This document shows, one piece after another, positions 13,731 to 21,088 of a stretch of DNA of 38,132 nt. A program made the position numbers and the translations under genes. This DNA comes from a virus: the IMG/VR virus record IMGVR_UViG_3300035663_000040, positions 1-38,132 of that record; one strand, given 5' to 3'. The notes under the pieces were generated by a model, which was not told the origin of the DNA, searched no databases, and saw only the letters and a program-made list of their open reading frames with translations. The first letter of the stretch is position 1. Every line of letters begins with the position of its first letter.

Positions 13731-14318
13731 ATGAACACTTTAGACTTTGTTTCACTCGCAGTATCCACCGACCAAACGCGGCACAACCTCACGGGCGTAT
13801 ACCGTGACACAAACAAGCTAGTCGCTACAGATGGTCACCGGATGCACTGGGTCAATTCCTTACCGGATGCAACTCCGAGTTATTTGGACGGGCGTAAGGA
13901 CTCCCAATTTCCGGACATCTCGCAGGTCATGCCCAAGGGGGATCCTTGCTATGCATTCACCTTCAAGATCGATAAGGGAGACGAAAAGCGATTGAAGGGG
14001 CTTCTTTCACTCGCTAAAGCTTGTGACCCAAAAACGCCTTGCGTATCGGTGTACGTTAGGGATTCTAGGATCGTGTTTCACCTTGTAAGCAAGGAGCACC
14101 AAACCACTGCCACGATCGAAATCTTGGGAAAGGTTCGCGGTAACACTTCCGACATCATAGGGCTAAATCTTAACTACTTGCTTGACGCAATGGCGCCCGC
14201 GCTCAAGGGGCTAGGGGATGTCACGATCGAGCCCTACGGGAAAATGGGTCCCGCGGTTATCTCTTGCGAGTTACCGGGGCAGTCTTACCGAGCAATCGTA
14301 ATGCCCACTAGGCTCTAA
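13731..14318 (+). CDS. Truncated DNA sliding-clamp (DnaN)-like protein
   Basis: 195 aa, about half a bacterial beta clamp (~366 aa). The segments match clamp domains II-III in order: NKLVATDGHRMHW (compare VATDGHRLA in DnaN), FPDISQVMPKG (compare FPDYRRVLPKN), GLNLNYLLDAMAPAL (compare GFNVSYVLDVLNAL), and a C-terminal YRAIVMPTRL (compare AYVVMPMRL). The end of a normal clamp, next to the partner-binding cleft, is kept while the first domain is absent. It could form an unusual clamp, load with host clamp, or compete for clamp-binding proteins. First gene of the rightward early operon, with TTGGAGA upstream of the ATG. Confidence 0.75.
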   Translation: MNTLDFVSLAVSTDQTRHNLTGVYRDTNKLVATDGHRMHWVNSLPDATPSYLDGRKDSQFPDISQVMPKGDPCYAFTFKIDKGDEKRLKGLLSLAKACDPKTPCVSVYVRDSRIVFHLVSKEHQTTATIEILGKVRGNTSDIIGLNLNYLLDAMAPALKGLGDVTIEPYGKMGPAVISCELPGQSYRAIVMPTRL

Positions 14319-14327
14319 TCCCTTCCG

Positions 14328-14349
14328 GGTCCCCCTTACGAGGGGGATC
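14328..14349 (+). other. Intercistronic hairpin after the clamp-like gene
   Basis: GGTCCCCCT pairs with AGGGGGATC (9 bp, one G-U) around a TACG loop, 10 bases after the clamp-like stop. No T-run follows, so it is probably an mRNA stabilising or processing hairpin. Confidence 0.6.
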
Positions 14350-14393
14350 TTGAAGCGATAATTGCTTCACTTAACAACCTTGGAGACGCCTTT

Positions 14394-15170
14394 ATGATTA
14401 ATATGGATAGATACTCGACAATCACACAAACGCAAGCACACGAAAAAACATCTGATAGGTTCGGGTTCGTTCCGACTTCGAAGATGCTGGAAATTCTCGC
14501 CGATTCAGGTTGGATGCCTTCAAAGGTTCGTCAAGCCTCGGTCCGCCGCGAAGATTATGAGGGCTTTCAAACTCACGTAGTTCGCCTTCAACACCAGAGC
14601 CGCGCAGAGGTTCCCGTAATCGTCGGTGAATACGTTCCTGAGCTCGTATTAAAGAACTCTCACCTTGGGGGCTGTTCCTTCCAATTAATGTGGGGAGTTT
14701 ATCGCTACGTATGCTCGAACGGTATGACGGTCGGCGAAGATTGGGGGCAAGAGCGCATCCGACACGTTGGGTTCGCTGCCGATAAAGCAGAGGAGGCCGT
14801 TCGTCGGCTTTCGGGGGGACTTCCAAAACTTCTTGATACGGTTGAGGGGTTCAGAAATACAAAGCTAAACGACAATCACAGACTTGCCCTTGCAGGTGCC
14901 GCGGTTGAGTTGCTCAAAGATGATGATGGAAAGTATTCGATCGAACCTCGGAGACTTCTCGAAACACGACGTTGGGCCGATAGGTCGGATCAGTCACTTT
15001 GGGGCACGTTTAACACGATACAAGAGAACGTAATCCGCGGGGGTGTGCGTAGAACCTCAACCGTTGGACGTTCCTTGAGAACTCGTGCGGTGAACTCCCC
15101 AGATAGAGACTTGAAGCTAAATCGAGCTCTTTGGACTCTCGCGGAAGCACTCCAGAAGCATATTCAGTAG
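14394..15170 (+). CDS. DUF932 (phage/plasmid-like) protein
   Basis: 258 aa with the typical course of the DUF932 family: an N-terminal region ending SKMLEILADSGW, a central HVVRLQHQSRAEVPVIVGEY, then VPELVLKNSHLGGCSFQLM and YRYVCSNGMTVG, and a helical C-terminal half. The family is widespread in phages and plasmids near replication genes; its biochemical role is unknown. The ATG at 14394 is preceded by CTTGGAGACGCC, the ribosome-binding leader shared by several early genes here, and the gene is followed by another C/G hairpin (15190..15206). Confidence 0.8.
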   Translation: MINMDRYSTITQTQAHEKTSDRFGFVPTSKMLEILADSGWMPSKVRQASVRREDYEGFQTHVVRLQHQSRAEVPVIVGEYVPELVLKNSHLGGCSFQLMWGVYRYVCSNGMTVGEDWGQERIRHVGFAADKAEEAVRRLSGGLPKLLDTVEGFRNTKLNDNHRLALAGAAVELLKDDDGKYSIEPRRLLETRRWADRSDQSLWGTFNTIQENVIRGGVRRTSTVGRSLRTRAVNSPDRDLKLNRALWTLAEALQKHIQ

Positions 15171-15189
15171 GGCCTCGACCCTCTCCCTT

Positions 15190-15206
15190 CCCCCTCAAGT
15201 AGGGGG
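15190..15206 (+). other. Intercistronic hairpin after the DUF932 gene
   Basis: CCCCCT pairs with AGGGGG around a 5-base loop and is extended outward by further C/G pairs. It resembles the hairpin at 14328 in place and composition and has no T-run. Confidence 0.5.
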
Positions 15207-15250
15207 TGGGGTGAGTGCCAATGTCGGTACTCGAAACGGAGACGCCAAAA

Positions 15251-15418
15251 ATGAACAAGCATGGATTGCTCTTTTCAATCACGTTGTGGGCTTTGATTGC
15301 GTACGCGGTCACGGGCTGCAGCGCCAAAATTGAGTTCGGGTATCACGGTCAAACGGGTAGGGATGATCGAGTCCAGACTCAATTGACTCGCAAGCCTGCG
15401 CAGAACCGAGAGTATTAA
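15251..15418 (+). CDS. Small predicted lipoprotein
   Basis: 55 aa. A Lys/His-containing start is followed by a hydrophobic stretch (LLFSITLWALIAYA) and a lipobox VTGC with the cysteine at residue 21, then a short polar tail. It should be exported and lipidated. The ATG at 15251 follows GGAGACGCC; an in-frame ATG at 15215 would spoil the signal peptide and lacks this element. Position in the early operon suggests a host-surface or superinfection-exclusion role, as for other small phage lipoproteins; this is inferred. Confidence 0.6.
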   Translation: MNKHGLLFSITLWALIAYAVTGCSAKIEFGYHGQTGRDDRVQTQLTRKPAQNREY

Positions 15419-15447
15419 TCACTTACCTAATCTTGGAGATATCAAAT

Positions 15448-15639
15448 ATGAGTAATCAATCATCAGCCGCAATTGCAAAGAATCGTTTAACGCTAGTCAA
15501 AAACTCTGAGCCTCAAGACTTGGCAGTCGCAAGGCTTGCACGCGTCGTAATTGACCTGAACAAAGGGCAAGGGATGACCCCGAGCCAAATCGTTGGACTC
15601 GTAGGAATCGCCCTTAAAATCTCAAACGCAACGCGATAG
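15448..15639 (+). CDS. Small hypothetical early protein, 63 aa
   Basis: The ATG at 15448 sits 9 nt after TTGGAG. The protein is mainly helical (LAVARLARVVIDLNKG), with a possible HTH-like end MTPSQIVGLVGIALKIS; too short to assign. It is followed by a good rho-independent terminator, so it closes the first part of the early operon. Confidence 0.6.
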   Translation: MSNQSSAAIAKNRLTLVKNSEPQDLAVARLARVVIDLNKGQGMTPSQIVGLVGIALKISNATR

Positions 15640-15650
15640 CGCGACCGTTT

Positions 15651-15695
15651 CCCCTCGGTTAGGTCTCCAAGCCTAGCCGGGGGCTTTTTCTTTTT
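15651..15695 (+). terminator. Rho-independent terminator
   Basis: CCCCTCGGTTAGG pairs with CCTAGCCGGGGG (one unpaired T and a G-U), followed by CTTTTTCTTTTT. It closes the clamp-like/DUF932/lipoprotein unit. Confidence 0.85.
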
Positions 15696-15718
15696 AACCT
15701 CATGGGAGACGCCACAAA

Positions 15719-16354
15719 ATGAGACGAATCAAGCTTACCGCACTCGCGGTCCTTTTCTTTTCTGCCTCTTATGCGTTCGCAGTAATTGTCCCTAAACTTG
15801 GGGCTGAAGTCGCGGAAGCGGCTCAAGAACTGCGCGATCGGATAAACTCCAAGCTCACAAGGGTTGAGTATGTGCAACAATTCATCAAGCCCGAACCTAA
15901 GCCCCTTAGCCAAATGATTAACGAGGCCGCGAAGAACCATAAACTACCATCCATACTCATTGCCGCATTAATCGAACAAGAGTCAGGCGCCAAGCTCCGG
16001 ACCGACCGCGTGAGGTACGAAGAGCACCTGCAATCTCGGTTTAAGTGCAAGCCCCATGAGACAAACGCCGAGTGTAGGGCGTATGCGAGTTCGTGGGGCC
16101 TTGGGCAAGTTGTTTACGGAATTTGGAAGGACTTCTGCAAGCTTGAGTCCTACTCCGACCTACTTGACCCCGAGCGCAACCTCGACTGTGCGGGAGCAAT
16201 TCTGCGATCTTGTTTGAATCGACGGACCAAAGAATCGAAAAGTGACTCGGTTAGGAACTGCCTCTCGGAGTATAACGGCGACCGAACGGGCCGATATGCA
16301 GGTGAGGTGTTGAGCCGTTATGTTGCAATCAGTATTGAAAAGAATCTGGGGTGA
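15719..16354 (+). CDS. Secreted lytic transglycosylase-like protein (SLT fold)
   Basis: 211 aa. N-terminal signal peptide (basic MRRIK, hydrophobic core to about residue 22, AFA cleavage-type site), a spacer, then an SLT/lysozyme-like domain. The catalytic motif is IAALIEQESGA (Glu ~88), followed by SSWGLGQVV. Such enzymes cleave the glycan strand of peptidoglycan. It is not in the lysis block but in the early region next to the integrase, so it may act in wall remodelling or as a lysogenic accessory gene. The start is preceded by GGGAGACGCC, the shared early leader. The end overlaps the integrase frame. Confidence 0.75.
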   Translation: MRRIKLTALAVLFFSASYAFAVIVPKLGAEVAEAAQELRDRINSKLTRVEYVQQFIKPEPKPLSQMINEAAKNHKLPSILIAALIEQESGAKLRTDRVRYEEHLQSRFKCKPHETNAECRAYASSWGLGQVVYGIWKDFCKLESYSDLLDPERNLDCAGAILRSCLNRRTKESKSDSVRNCLSEYNGDRTGRYAGEVLSRYVAISIEKNLG

Positions 16355-17246
16355 TGTTGTGCCCCTTAGTGAACACTTAGAAACTTGGCTAGGCTTCTGG
16401 GCAATCAATACCCAAAGGTCCTATAGGCGCTCCCTTGAGAGGTTCCAAGCCTCCCTTGGGGGCGTCTCTCTTCTTAACGCAACTGAGTTGCATTGCACGC
16501 GCTGGGCCACGCAAGTTAGAAAGGACGTCTCTCCCTGGTCCGCACGCCATCAAATCCTTGCGCTCAAGAGTGCCTACGATTACCTTTTACGAAACAAGCT
16601 CGTCAAAGAGAACCACTGGGCACGCATCCTCGACTCTATGCCTCGGGCCAAGCCTGGAGAACAGCGCCCCACAAAGCTCGTTCCCTTTGACCAAGTTCTC
16701 CGAATCATCTCCGCACCTTCTGGGATAACAACCGACGGCATCAGGGACCGCGCCGCGTTCGCCGTGTTCTTCTTTTGCGGCCTACGTTCTTCCGAACTCT
16801 TCGAGCTCCGCATCGGGAGCGTCAAGACAACCGACTCCGGCGCCATGTACCTGCTCCTTTCAAAAACCAAGTCCCAGAAGTTCCAGAAGGTCGCAGTCCC
16901 TGACACCGCGGTCGAGTATCTTAACAAGCTCCGAGAACTGCGCGATCGCGAGGGCGCCAAGCCTGACGCCTACCTCTTTACGAAATTCACGGACGGACGA
17001 AGCGTTGGCAAGCTTACCCGCGCAATTCTCCGCAACTCTTGGGCCTACTACACTCGCGCATGTGGGGTTGAGGGAACAGGTATGCACGCGGCACGCGCAA
17101 CCCTTATAACAAAGCTCTTAAGCGACGGAGTGTCCTACCGCGAAGTCCAAGAAGTCTCTCGCCACTCTTCTGTGCAAATGCTTGAAGTCTACGACAAACG
17201 TAGGTTCGAAATCGAAGAGCAAGCCAACAGAAAAATCAAGTTCTAA
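16320..17246 (+). CDS. int: Tyrosine recombinase / integrase
   Basis: 308 aa with an N-terminal core-binding domain (LETWLGFWAINTQRSYRRSL) and a C-terminal catalytic domain. All active-site residues are visible: Arg156 in CGLRSSEL, a Lys at ~182-184 in SKTKSQK, His256-x-x-Arg259 in GMHAARA, His282 in SRHSSV, and Tyr291 in LEVYDKRR. It can catalyse site-specific integration and excision or dimer resolution. A GTG at 16359 with GGGGTGA 4-5 nt upstream is an alternative start that would remove the overlap with the upstream gene. A 12-4-12 inverted repeat 25 bp after the stop is a candidate core site. Confidence 0.9.
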   Translation: MLQSVLKRIWGDVVPLSEHLETWLGFWAINTQRSYRRSLERFQASLGGVSLLNATELHCTRWATQVRKDVSPWSARHQILALKSAYDYLLRNKLVKENHWARILDSMPRAKPGEQRPTKLVPFDQVLRIISAPSGITTDGIRDRAAFAVFFFCGLRSSELFELRIGSVKTTDSGAMYLLLSKTKSQKFQKVAVPDTAVEYLNKLRELRDREGAKPDAYLFTKFTDGRSVGKLTRAILRNSWAYYTRACGVEGTGMHAARATLITKLLSDGVSYREVQEVSRHSSVQMLEVYDKRRFEIEEQANRKIKF

Positions 17247-17271
17247 TCAACTTTTTTCTTGCGGAAATTTC

Positions 17272-17299
17272 GAGTGGTATGATAAGGATCATGTCGCTC
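17272..17299. other. Candidate attP core (inverted repeat beside the integrase)
   Basis: GAGTGGTATGAT-AAGG-ATCATGTCGCTC is an imperfect 12-bp inverted repeat (9 of 12 pairs, inner five perfect). Read as 10-bp arms with an 8-bp spacer it has the dimensions of a tyrosine-recombinase core site. No tRNA-like sequence was seen here. Confidence 0.35.
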
Positions 17300-17414
17300 A
17301 CGGATTGTTGTTATTGGTCCCGGATGGACTGCTAACCACCGCCGACTTGGCTGTATTTGAGTTGGTAAGTAAAGTTATCGGTCAATTGTGAGCCGATAAG
17401 TAGTTGTTCATTGC

Positions 17415-17442
17415 AATAAAAAGGCCACCCCGTCGGGTAGCC
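17415..17442 (-). terminator. Leftward-facing terminator between rightward genes
   Basis: On the - strand GGCTACCC pairs with GGGTGGCC (8 bp, one G-U) around GACG, followed by TTTTTATT. On + the same helix would contain a C-A mismatch and has no T-run, so the orientation is clear. Both flanking genes are rightward. Confidence 0.75.
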
Positions 17443-17458
17443 CAGTGGGAGCTCAAGG

Positions 17459-18148
17459 ATGGGAGACGCCAGTCAACTTCCCCTCGAACAGCCAAAGCCA
17501 TTATCGCAGTCCTCTGCGACACAGGCAAGCGTGCGGGTAGGGATTAACCTTTGCAGTGCGATGATGCGTCTCCAGCCCCTGGAGGCCAAAGTCCTCTTTA
17601 CCATCTGCTATCACTACGCTCAAACAGGCTCGGGCCTCGAAGCCTCCCTCTCGGAAATCGCCGCGCTCGTCAACACGACCAAAGACAAGGCCCGTCACGC
17701 CATCAAGAACCTAACCCTCTCGCACGAGATACGCACGGATGCCGCACGAAACTCGCACGGGTTACTCCCTCGGGAAGATTACACAATTACCCTCGAACTG
17801 AATGAGGCTCGCACGAAACCCGCACGAAAGGCGCGCACGGAAAAAGTAGGTGTTTCCCCTTCCGAGGTAAAGAGAGTCCCGTTCGACGACCCCGAGTGCC
17901 TAGTCCGCATGACTAACAAAGAACTGGAGTCGTTCTTTAAGAAGTTCGGAGACGTCCAAGGCTGCTGGCTAATAGATGCGCTCGACGACTACCTCAAGGC
18001 TAACCCCAAGAAGAAGTACGACTCTCACTACCTCACGATGCTCAACTGGGACCGCATGAAGGCGGAAGCCGGTAAGAAGTTTGCGATTCAGCACCCACAA
18101 CTCGGCACGGGGTACTTCCCTCTCCACGTCATCGAGAGGTCTCGCTAA
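17459..18148 (+). CDS. Replication initiator-like protein (lambda O-like, winged HTH)
   Basis: 229 aa. Residues ~35-85 form a winged-helix domain (LQPLEAKVLFTICYHYA, then LSEIAALVNTTKDKARHAI), a basic linker follows, and the C-terminal part has a YDSHYLTMLNWDRMK segment as seen in phage replication initiators. The next gene is a RecA-fold ATPase, giving the usual initiator-plus-helicase/loader pair. The DNA for the linker holds seven CGCACG(A/G) copies, probably the origin to which this protein binds. The ATG at 17459 has GGGAG 6-7 nt upstream. The ATG itself is embedded in the shared GGGAGACGCC leader sequence. Confidence 0.7.
   Translation: MGDASQLPLEQPKPLSQSSATQASVRVGINLCSAMMRLQPLEAKVLFTICYHYAQTGSGLEASLSEIAALVNTTKDKARHAIKNLTLSHEIRTDAARNSHGLLPREDYTITLELNEARTKPARKARTEKVGVSPSEVKRVPFDDPECLVRMTNKELESFFKKFGDVQGCWLIDALDDYLKANPKKKYDSHYLTMLNWDRMKAEAGKKFAIQHPQLGTGYFPLHVIERSR
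17721..17840. repeat. Seven iterons, putative replication origin
   Basis: CGCACG(A/G) occurs at 17721, 17732, 17743 and 17754 (exactly 11 bp apart) and again at 17810, 17821 and 17834. The 11-bp step is not a multiple of three, so the repetition is not a by-product of a protein repeat. It puts all binding sites of each cluster on one face of the helix. This matches the layout of the lambda origin inside gene O. Confidence 0.65.
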
Positions 18149-19152
18149 TGGGCAAGTTAATTCCATTGTACAGGTCGGAGATGCCTTTGATTCGCCGCGA
18201 CATGGGCGACGTGATGAACGTCGAGTACTCTGAGCGCACCCAGTTCTGGGGCCCTGCGTTCGTCAAGTCAAGTCTCGTAATGGTTTACGCCCCGCGGGGA
18301 GTCGGTAAGACGTTCTTTGTTCTTAAACTCTCGCACGCTCTCGCAACGGGGTCCCAGTTCCTCAAGTGGGAAGGCCCGCGCAAGAGGCTCAAGGTAATCA
18401 TTTTCGACGGGGAGATGGGCGACCAAGGGATTGCGTCCCGAATGCACATGATCGAGGGCTCCTCACCCAACTCAATGGATTTTCGCTCCGTGTTCCTCGT
18501 GAACTACAAGGACTGCGGGGGTGAGATGTGGAACCTATCCAGCCCCAAGGACCAAGACCTATACGAGCGCGAGATCGAGGGCTGCGACGTTGTTGTTATC
18601 GACAACCTCCTCACTTGCTCCCGCGCAATGGGGAATCGAGACGAAGAGTTCAGCCAATGGACAAGGGTCCAGCCGTTTTTAATCAGGCTCCGCGAAGCCG
18701 GGAAGATGGTTGTCCTTGTCCATCATGCGGGGAAGGCCACGGACCGAGGCTCCTACGGCACGAGCCTGAAAGAGAACATCATGGACACCATCGTTGGCCT
18801 GAAGCCCATGCCTAACGACTCGGGGTTTGAGCTCCGCTGGGAGAAACTCCGCAACACGCCATCGTCCGAGTGCCCAAACCTCTATGTCAACATGCAGACA
18901 GACTCCCTTCAGAACCTAACCTGGGACTGGTGCTCCCTTGAGGATCGCCTTCGTCAACAAGTTCTCACAATGCACGCCTGCGGGACGAAGCCTCGCGAGA
19001 TTGCGGAGATCCTTCAGGTCTCAAGAAGTCGCGTTGCAAAGATGATATCGGATTACGCACCAAAGGAGACGTCAGATGGAGAACCCAAGGGGAGTCAAAT
19101 GGCATGGCATCAACGAGTTCTGGAAGAGAACGATGACAGTGAGCCGTTTTAG
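18148..19152 (+). CDS. RecA-fold ATPase, RepA/helicase-like, with C-terminal HTH
   Basis: 334 aa. Walker A is APRGVGKTFF (Lys54), preceded by SSLVMVYAP. A motif VIIFDGEMG (~83-91) and Walker B VVVIDN (Asp152) follow, then VVLVHHAGKATDRGSYGTS, the typical AAA_25/RepA-type sensor region. Residues ~285-315 form a helix-turn-helix (KPREIAEILQVSRSRVAKMI). RepA-like proteins are hexameric helicases or loaders at replication origins. The start codon overlaps the initiator stop (TAATG), so the pair is coupled. The HTH tail would let it bind DNA or regulate. Confidence 0.8.
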   Translation: MGKLIPLYRSEMPLIRRDMGDVMNVEYSERTQFWGPAFVKSSLVMVYAPRGVGKTFFVLKLSHALATGSQFLKWEGPRKRLKVIIFDGEMGDQGIASRMHMIEGSSPNSMDFRSVFLVNYKDCGGEMWNLSSPKDQDLYEREIEGCDVVVIDNLLTCSRAMGNRDEEFSQWTRVQPFLIRLREAGKMVVLVHHAGKATDRGSYGTSLKENIMDTIVGLKPMPNDSGFELRWEKLRNTPSSECPNLYVNMQTDSLQNLTWDWCSLEDRLRQQVLTMHACGTKPREIAEILQVSRSRVAKMISDYAPKETSDGEPKGSQMAWHQRVLEENDDSEPF

Positions 19153-19546
19153 AGTGTTCAAGGAGAGTCTCGACTATGACAAGTGGCGGTCAACCATCCT
19201 CGGTAAAGACATGTGGGCCGAAGGCTACGGAGAGTACAAAAACTGGAACTCCATGCTCTGGCACAACCTCCTTGCGGCTGCGACTTCCCTCACGGTCCGA
19301 GAGTCAAGAGTCAATGATGCTCTGGGAACAATGGAAGCGAGAGAATCCCATGCCTGGAAACTTGCCGAGGACGAAATGATGGCTCTCGGTCACTGCCCTC
19401 CTCACTTCAAAGGGATTGCGACCTGCCTTAATTGCGGGACCGTTGGGCACCCCAAGGAAGACGACCGCAAGGTTATGAGCTCCTGCCGATGGTGTTCTTT
19501 CCCCGGAGTCCTAAATCAGGCGCCCCTCTCTGCGGAGGTCCAATGA
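19076..19546 (+). CDS. Zinc-ribbon-like protein, 156 aa
   Basis: The ATG at 19076 has a strong ribosome-binding site (AAGGAG, 7 nt spacing), although it lies 77 bases inside the ATPase gene; an ATG at 19133 is a weaker option. The N-terminal part is aromatic- and Trp-rich and helical. The C-terminal third has two Cys pairs, CLNC and CRWC, with HCPPH before them, which suggests a zinc-binding ribbon. Function unknown; the position between helicase and nuclease genes points to replication or recombination. Its stop overlaps the next start as ATGA. Confidence 0.6.
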   Translation: MENPRGVKWHGINEFWKRTMTVSRFRVFKESLDYDKWRSTILGKDMWAEGYGEYKNWNSMLWHNLLAAATSLTVRESRVNDALGTMEARESHAWKLAEDEMMALGHCPPHFKGIATCLNCGTVGHPKEDDRKVMSSCRWCSFPGVLNQAPLSAEVQ

Positions 19547-20367
19547 ACCATCCTCTTGAAGCATTCGACACTCGCCTTGTCTACAACCAAGACTTCCGGG
19601 CGTACCGAAACGCGAAGGGCTACAACCAAAGCTCTTTAAAGCCTGGCCGGAAGGGTAACTGGGCCGCGGTTAAGTACGTTATTGACGGTGGAGCAAGCGA
19701 AGACTCCGACGCAAGAGTTGAGGGCCGTCTTATTCACTGCGCCTTACTTACTCCCGAGCTTCTTGAAAAGGATTACGTCTTCTGTGAGCCGCGTCAGCGC
19801 AAGGACAAGACTGATGGCCGGGAGTGGGTGTCTCACTCGGTCCACTCAAAAGCGTTCAACCTAACGGGCGCCGTATCTAAGAACGAAACGTTCACATCCC
19901 TGATGCGGGGCACGCAGACAGAGATATCCGCCTATTGGACCTGCCCAAAGACGGGGCTAAATCTCAAGGGCCGAGTCGACGCTTACCATCCCGAGCATAA
20001 GTACATTCTTGACCTGAAGACGACCGCCAAGGGTGCCGACCCGATGAGTGCAGCCCGGACAATCGCGGCTCTTGGTTACGATGGGCAGGCGGCTTGGTAC
20101 GTTGAAGGGCTTAGAGCTAACGGCCTTGAGGTTGAGCAATTCATCTTCGCGTTCCTTGAGAAGACCCCTCCCTACTCCGTTGGATTCTACCGACTCGACG
20201 CGGAGGACCTCGCCCGCGCACACACAGACAACAAAGAACTCCTCGCTCGCCTTGCGGACTGCCTCGAAAAGAACAGATGGCCCGCATATTACAACGAGAT
20301 TGTGGAGCTCAAGATACCGTCTGAATTTTTAAAAAACGTGGAGAGTTACGATGAGCTGGAAGCTTAA
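19543..20367 (+). CDS. RecE-like PD-(D/E)XK exonuclease
   Basis: 274 aa from the ATG at 19543 (GGAGGT 3 nt upstream; the frame is open further upstream but overlaps the zinc-ribbon gene). Family features: VEGRLIHCALLTP near residues 59-71, Glu127 in TQTEISAYW, GRVDAYH (Asp146), and ILDLKTT (Asp157, Lys159), the D...(D)xK nuclease core seen in RecE and exonuclease VIII type proteins. It would resect double-stranded DNA ends for homologous recombination. No separate annealing protein was recognised; the SSB-like gene next to it may fill the partner role. Confidence 0.75.
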   Translation: MNHPLEAFDTRLVYNQDFRAYRNAKGYNQSSLKPGRKGNWAAVKYVIDGGASEDSDARVEGRLIHCALLTPELLEKDYVFCEPRQRKDKTDGREWVSHSVHSKAFNLTGAVSKNETFTSLMRGTQTEISAYWTCPKTGLNLKGRVDAYHPEHKYILDLKTTAKGADPMSAARTIAALGYDGQAAWYVEGLRANGLEVEQFIFAFLEKTPPYSVGFYRLDAEDLARAHTDNKELLARLADCLEKNRWPAYYNEIVELKIPSEFLKNVESYDELEA

Positions 20368-20815
20368 ATCCTTTAAACAGAAAGACCCCGGAAGCTATGC
20401 CGGGACCCTTAAGCATGTGGGAGAGGCTCTTGCCAAGGAGTGGTTCGAGGACACCCGCACCTGGAGCGAGGAGGCAACGATTCCTGTTATCAGATTCACC
20501 TTCGACCTTGACGTCGACGGAGAGATGACGACCGAGGAGATTGACTGCAATCCAACCTCATCCTCCAAGGGGCGCCTCGTAATTATGCTTAAAGGCATGA
20601 GCCCAAAGACTTGGAGCGAAGCCGTCCGGATTAACGAAGCCGCAATGCAGAAGTTCGCGGAAGGGCTCGTCGGCAAACAGTTCCTACTTACCTACGCAAC
20701 GAACGAGAAGGGCAAGACGAGATTCTCAAGCATAATCCCCGCCCCTTCAGTCGTCTCGAAGGTCACGAAGCAAGAGCCACTACCCGCCGTCGACGATGAC
20801 GATATTCCCTTTTAA
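20351..20815 (+). CDS. Single-stranded-DNA-binding-like protein
   Basis: 154 aa. The body is beta-rich (IPVIRFTFDLDVDGEMT, then KQFLLTYATNE), compatible with an OB fold. The strongest sign is the last residues, AVDDDDIPF, practically the conserved acidic tip of bacterial SSB that recruits partner enzymes. I infer binding of single-stranded DNA in phage replication or recombination. The start overlaps the RecE-like gene by 17 bases. Confidence 0.65.
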   Translation: MSWKLKSFKQKDPGSYAGTLKHVGEALAKEWFEDTRTWSEEATIPVIRFTFDLDVDGEMTTEEIDCNPTSSSKGRLVIMLKGMSPKTWSEAVRINEAAMQKFAEGLVGKQFLLTYATNEKGKTRFSSIIPAPSVVSKVTKQEPLPAVDDDDIPF

Positions 20816-20824
20816 AGGACGCCC

Positions 20825-21088
20825 GTGAAAGCCAAAGAGATTACATATCGCCGCACGTTCCACCTCGGGCACATGAGCTGCGAAACAATCGAGATTCGCA
20901 TTGAAGTCTCCGACGGGGAGACCGCGAGCGAGGTGTATGAGATGGCGAAAAAGTTTGTCATGTCCAAGACCGAAGGACCGCGAGATGGGAGTGGTCACAA
21001 TTCTGTGGCGCCTCCAAAAATCCGTAAGCCTCTTGTCTCCCGGATTCCTTCGGCCCCTGGACTTGAGACAGAAATAGGAGGTGACTAA
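20825..21088 (+). CDS. Hypothetical early protein, 87 aa
   Basis: GTG start at 20825 with AGGA about 7 nt upstream. The first ~50 residues look like a small alpha/beta unit (CETIEIRIEVSDGETASEVY), the remainder is Pro/Arg/Ser-rich and probably unstructured. No known family is recognised. It ends in a TAATG overlap with the protease gene, which has a perfect GGAGGTGA ribosome-binding site within this gene's end. Confidence 0.55.
   Translation: MKAKEITYRRTFHLGHMSCETIEIRIEVSDGETASEVYEMAKKFVMSKTEGPRDGSGHNSVAPPKIRKPLVSRIPSAPGLETEIGGD

Noticed and set aside
17182-17391. 69-codon frame overlapping the integrase end
   Set aside because: Its start lies within the integrase and there is no internal start with a ribosome-binding site; the downstream half is better explained as the candidate attP and terminator region.
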